From an uncultured Bacteroidota bacterium (GTDB taxonomy: Bacteria; Bacteroidota; Bacteroidia; Bacteroidales; WCHB1-69): a stretch of 64,000 bases of DNA. Positions 61,175 to 64,000 of the stretch are shown here, in pieces. The first letter of the stretch is position 1, and each line of letters begins with the position of its first letter. The stretch covers positions 110,059-174,058 of the forward strand of contig CADADB010000004.1 of NCBI GenBank assembly GCA_902786595.1, read 5' to 3'. The translations under genes were made by a program, and so were the position numbers. The notes under the pieces were generated by a model that was not told the origin of the DNA, searched no databases, and was given only the letters and a program-made list of their open reading frames with translations.

Positions 61175-62116
61175 ATGGAAATCAAAGCAATAAAATTCCG
61201 CAAAGAGGGTTTCTACACCCAACCTTTCGTCATGGGCGGCGAAGAAGGCCCCGACAAATTCGACCGCAACATCCGCTATCGCGGCAGCTTGCAAAACTAC
61301 CTCATTGACACCGGCAGCGAAGTGATTCTGATGGATACAGGTCTCCCCGCCGGCACGCCCGAGGAGGCTCCTGACGAGAACTCGTTGGCCTTCACCGGCA
61401 AGGACATCTGCAGCTATATGGAGGCCTTCGCGGCCCTCGGCTACAAGCCCGAGCAGGTGACCAAGATCCTGCTCACCCACAAACACGCCGACCACAGCGG
61501 CGAGCTGAAAAGCTTCCCCAACGCCAAGGTCTATGTCAATGCCGACGAAATGGACGCCGCTGAGCTCCAAGGACTTACAAATCTCGTCCCCGTCAGCTTC
61601 ACCGACGGCCCGTATTACAACTTCCCCGACAGTCAGAAAATCCACGACGGCATCTACCTCATCAAGGCCAAGGGTCACACCAAGGGCAACAGTATCATCG
61701 TGGTGGAGAACGACGGCTTATTCTATATGCTTCACGGCGACATCACTTATGTTGACGAAGCGTTGTATGAGAACAAACTCTCCGTGGTTTTCGACGACCT
61801 ATCCGCCGCCCGCGAGACGCAGGACCGCATCCGCGAGTTCATCCGCAACCATCCCACCGTCTATTGCGGCACCCACACCCCGCAGGGCTACGAGAACCTG
61901 GAGGCCAAGCGCGTGATGGACCTCGACCACCCCGTACCGACAGTCTTGGCCGAGGTGGATTTCTCCAAACAGCAGGCCTCCGGCAAGTACGTCTGCTCCA
62001 TCTGCGGCTACGTCTATGATCCCGCCGAGCACGACGGCGTGGCCTTCGAGGACCTGCCCGACGACTGGAAGTGCCCGAGATGCAGGCAGGGGAAGGAGAA
62101 GTTCAACAGGGCGTAA
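61175..62116 (+). CDS. MBL-fold metallo-hydrolase with C-terminal rubredoxin domain
   Basis: 313 residues. The metallo-beta-lactamase motif [10 protein letters not shown] (HxHxDH at residues 102-107) and the later [11 protein letters not shown] and YCGTHTPQG complete the metal site. The last 50 residues are rubredoxin: [17 protein letters not shown] (Cys 274, 277) and [13 protein letters not shown] (Cys 300, 303), which binds one iron. In flavodiiron-type systems rubredoxin gives electrons to oxygen- or NO-reducing MBL proteins, but no flavodoxin domain is present here. The unusual fusion suggests redox-linked function; the natural substrate is unknown. Confidence 0.9.
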   Translation: MEIKAIKFRKEGFYTQPFVMGGEEGPDKFDRNIRYRGSLQNYLIDTGSEVILMDTGLPAGTPEEAPDENSLAFTGKDICSYMEAFAALGYKPEQVTKILLTHKHADHSGELKSFPNAKVYVNADEMDAAELQGLTNLVPVSFTDGPYYNFPDSQKIHDGIYLIKAKGHTKGNSIIVVENDGLFYMLHGDITYVDEALYENKLSVVFDDLSAARETQDRIREFIRNHPTVYCGTHTPQGYENLEAKRVMDLDHPVPTVLAEVDFSKQQASGKYVCSICGYVYDPAEHDGVAFEDLPDDWKCPRCRQGKEKFNRA

Positions 62117-62158
62117 AGGTGTGTACAAGAGGTTCAAGGACTATCCAATAAAAACCGG

Positions 62159-62857
62159 ATGAATATGGAATACAAAACCTTAAACAATGGACTGAAGATG
62201 CCGATGGTCGGCCTTGGGGTCTATAACATCCCCGAAAAAGAGACGCAAAGGGTGGTGGAAGACGCCTTGTCGGTGGGCTACCGCAGCATTGACACGGCCG
62301 CCATGTACGAAAACGAGAAAGGCGTAGGCGACGCGGTTCGGGCTTGCAACGTTCCACGCGAAGGGCTGTTCAAGGCCATCGGGGTGTCGAACTTCTATCC
62401 TAACACCTTCCCGATGATTGTGAAGGACACCAAGATCATGCCCGTTGTGAACCAATGCGAGGCCCACGTGCTCTACCAGCAGCGGAAGATGAGGGAGTAC
62501 CTGAAACCTTACGATGTTGCCTTGGAGGCTTGGAGTCCGTTGGCGGAAGGCCGAAGCAGCATCTTCAAGGACAAGACGTTGGTGGGTATCGGCGAGAAAT
62601 ACGGCAAGACTTCCGCACAAATCGCCTTGAAATTCCTCGTTCAGAACGACATCATCATCATTCCCAAGACCACGCACAAGGAAAGGATGGTGGAGAACAT
62701 CAGCCTCTTTGACTTCACGCTCACAGACGACGATCTCGCCGCAATCCGGAGGTTGGACACCGGCCGCAACGTGACAGGCTGGCCGTCGGATGCGCTCCGA
62801 TATGAGCCTGCGTCCGTTGATTGGCCTTCGGCTGTTAATTACTTCGTGTTAACATGA
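62159..62857 (+). CDS. Aldo/keto reductase with in-frame internal deletion and repeat-derived C-terminus
   Basis: 232 residues instead of about 275-280. The N-terminus is normal (MPMVGLGVYNIPE, SIDTAAMYENEKGVGDAVRA with catalytic D and Y). After VPREGLF it jumps to KAIGVSNFYPN, so about 45-60 residues are missing, including catalytic Lys and His. The C-terminal cofactor region is intact (IIIPKTTHKERM, FTLTDDDLAAIRRLDTGRN). The last 17 residues (EPASVDWPSAVNYFVLT) are encoded by GAGCCTGCG...GGCCTTCGGCTG repeat sequence. Start ATG 62159 or 62165. Probably catalytically dead. Confidence 0.75.
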   Translation: MNMEYKTLNNGLKMPMVGLGVYNIPEKETQRVVEDALSVGYRSIDTAAMYENEKGVGDAVRACNVPREGLFKAIGVSNFYPNTFPMIVKDTKIMPVVNQCEAHVLYQQRKMREYLKPYDVALEAWSPLAEGRSSIFKDKTLVGIGEKYGKTSAQIALKFLVQNDIIIIPKTTHKERMVENISLFDFTLTDDDLAAIRRLDTGRNVTGWPSDALRYEPASVDWPSAVNYFVLT

Positions 62858-62873
62858 AGTAATCAACATGAAG
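62804..62873 (+). repeat. GAGCCTGCG/GGCCTTCGGCTG/ATTACTTCGTG repeat overlapping the reductase 3' end
   Basis: The family of 48547 and 51874 covers the last 17 codons of the reductase gene and continues past its TGA. ATTACTTC (62838-62845) and GAAGTAAT (62856-62863) are inverted around the shared 15-mer ACTTCGTGTTAACAT (62841-62855). Confidence 0.65.
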
Positions 62874-62902
62874 TTTACAGGGCTTGTTTGGCGGTTCGAA
62901 GT

Positions 62903-62918
62903 TATTTTTGTATTTTTG
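62903..62918 (+). promoter_or_regulatory. Promoter of the Fic gene (two adjoining -7 boxes)
   Basis: TATTTTTG occurs at 62903-62910 and again at 62911-62918, the second followed by C. The transcript leader to ATG 62975 would be about 50 nt. Confidence 0.5.
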
Positions 62919-62974
62919 CCGCAGAATTTGCGACGTTACAAATGGTATATTGCCGCATCAAGTACGAATGAGTT

Positions 62975-64000
62975 ATGTATATACACGAAAGAGAAAAATG
63001 GACAAACTTCCGTTGGGACACATCACAAGTGTCTCTCCTTCAGGAGAAAGTGTTCCGTAAACAGGGGCTGCTATACGGTAGGTTGAGTTCGTTAGGCTTT
63101 GACAGCAAACTGCGTGCGATGGCAGAGAACCTGACATCCGATGTGGTGTATTCTTCGGAGATAGAAGGTATTCTGCTGAACGTGGATCAGGTTCGTTCTT
63201 CCATTGCTAGAAAACTTGGGATCGAAAACATTAAATATAGTGCGCCTTCGCATTATGTTGATTCTGTTGTAGGGGTAATGCTCGAAGCGATTCAGCATTA
63301 TGATTTGCCTCTCAGTAAAGAGAAACTGTGTGCTTGGCAAGCCGCTTTCTTTCCATCGGGCTACAGCGAGGGTGGTCAGATAGAAATTGGCAAATACCGT
63401 ACAAACGAAGAGCATATCGTCAGCGGAATGTTCGGACGTGAGAAAATCCACTATATTGCTCCTTCTCCAGACCGTGTTGAAGAGGAGATGGAAAAGTTCC
63501 TCACATGGTTTGATGGTGAGGAGCCAGTGAATAGTGTTCATCGCGCATTTCTGGTTTGTGAGCATTCATCCCTTCGAGGATGGCAATGGCCGTTTGGCTC
63601 GCATCCTTTCTGACATGTTGCTGGCTCGTGGAGAGAAGAGCGAATTCCGTTTCTACAATGTCTCATCACAGATTAACAAGGACAAGAATCACTACTACGA
63701 GATTCTTGAACGTATGCAGCATGGCGATGGCGACATAACGGAGTGGTTGGTCTGGTACATGCAGAAGCTGATTGAAGCACTTGACGAGGCAGACACCATC
63801 GTGACCACCATCTTGAACAAAAACTTCTTCTGGCAGAAGGCATCGTCTGTTCCAATGACAGAGCGTCAGACGCACATGCTCAATCTCTTTCTTGATGGCT
63901 TTGAGGCAAAGATAACGTCAAAGACATGGGCAACATTAGCAAAGTGCTCGAAAGACACGGCCATACGTGACATACAGGACTTGGTTGACAAGAACATACT
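62975..64000 (+). pseudogene. Fic-family AMP-transferase gene with a frameshift (3' end outside window)
   Basis: From ATG 62975 the protein shows a DUF4172-type N-terminus (WTNFRWDTSQVSLLQEKVF) with VYSSEIEGI, matching the S-x-x-x-E-G inhibitory helix of Fic proteins, and GKYRTNEEHIVSG. Near 63536-63541 the frame is lost: the original frame runs to a stop at 63613, whereas the second frame gives AHFWFVSIHPFEDGNGRLAR, the Fic active site HPFxDGNGR, and stays open to the window end (LSDMLLARGEKSEFRFYNVS). One missing base in the NSV/FIAHF region explains it. Fic enzymes attach AMP to target proteins. Either a genuine pseudogene or an assembly or sequencing error. Confidence 0.8.

Noticed and set aside
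62868-63086. Plus-strand ORF of 72 codons before the Fic gene
   Set aside because: It spans the repeat array and the Fic promoter and overlaps the Fic start in another frame; no homology or leader signal.

Overview
The window looks like chromosomal DNA of an uncultured member of the Bacteroidales (phylum Bacteroidota). Almost every transcription unit starts with a Bacteroidota -7 box (TAnnTTTG, most often followed by C), and Shine-Dalgarno sequences are mostly absent. A 2109-residue protein ends in a type IX secretion (T9SS) sorting domain, a GldM-like protein lies at the left edge, and a Na+-translocating methylmalonyl-CoA decarboxylase operon of the propionate pathway is present. Species cannot be fixed from the sequence alone. 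I see no rRNA, CRISPR array, integrase or transposase.

Layout. 0-10.7 kb is an accessory stretch: a truncated GldM/TonB-domain gene, an HTH/AbiEii-type toxin-antitoxin pair, a CPCC zinc-ribbon protein, a GxxExxY protein, a TonB-dependent receptor, a HigBA module, a BlaI/M56-peptidase regulatory pair and a YARHG-domain protein. The receptor and blaI promoters share a nearly identical block of about 50 bp, so they probably form one regulon. 10.7-30 kb is mainly housekeeping: serine deaminase, gltX, a YgiQ radical SAM protein, a CAU tRNA, rpsT, a thioesterase, a TrmH-like methylase, the four-gene decarboxylase operon, an AddB-like nuclease, ung and purH. 30-36 kb is a cell-surface region with two lipoproteins and a three-gene SGNH/SGNH/MBOAT O-acylation operon. 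36.3-42.6 kb is one giant secreted adhesin-like protein.

42.8-62.9 kb is rich in small redox and detoxification-type genes: an AraC regulator, three aldo/keto reductases, two flavodoxin-type proteins, DUF362, two hexapeptide acetyltransferases, an amidohydrolase fused to an ABM domain, a carboxymuconolactone decarboxylase fused to a cupin, PhzF, and an MBL hydrolase fused to rubredoxin. It is interrupted by an AAA/DUF4143 ATPase and an AbiEi/AbiEii pair. Several genes here are decaying: two aldo/keto reductases have in-frame central deletions, one hydrolase has an internal stop, the Fic gene at the right edge is frameshifted, and two promoter-operator regions appear to have lost their gene.

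The most unusual features are between the genes: a 28-bp palindromic repeat present four times (once inside a coding sequence), and several families of degenerate short direct repeats that begin at or overlap the stop codon of the upstream gene and recur at distant loci.
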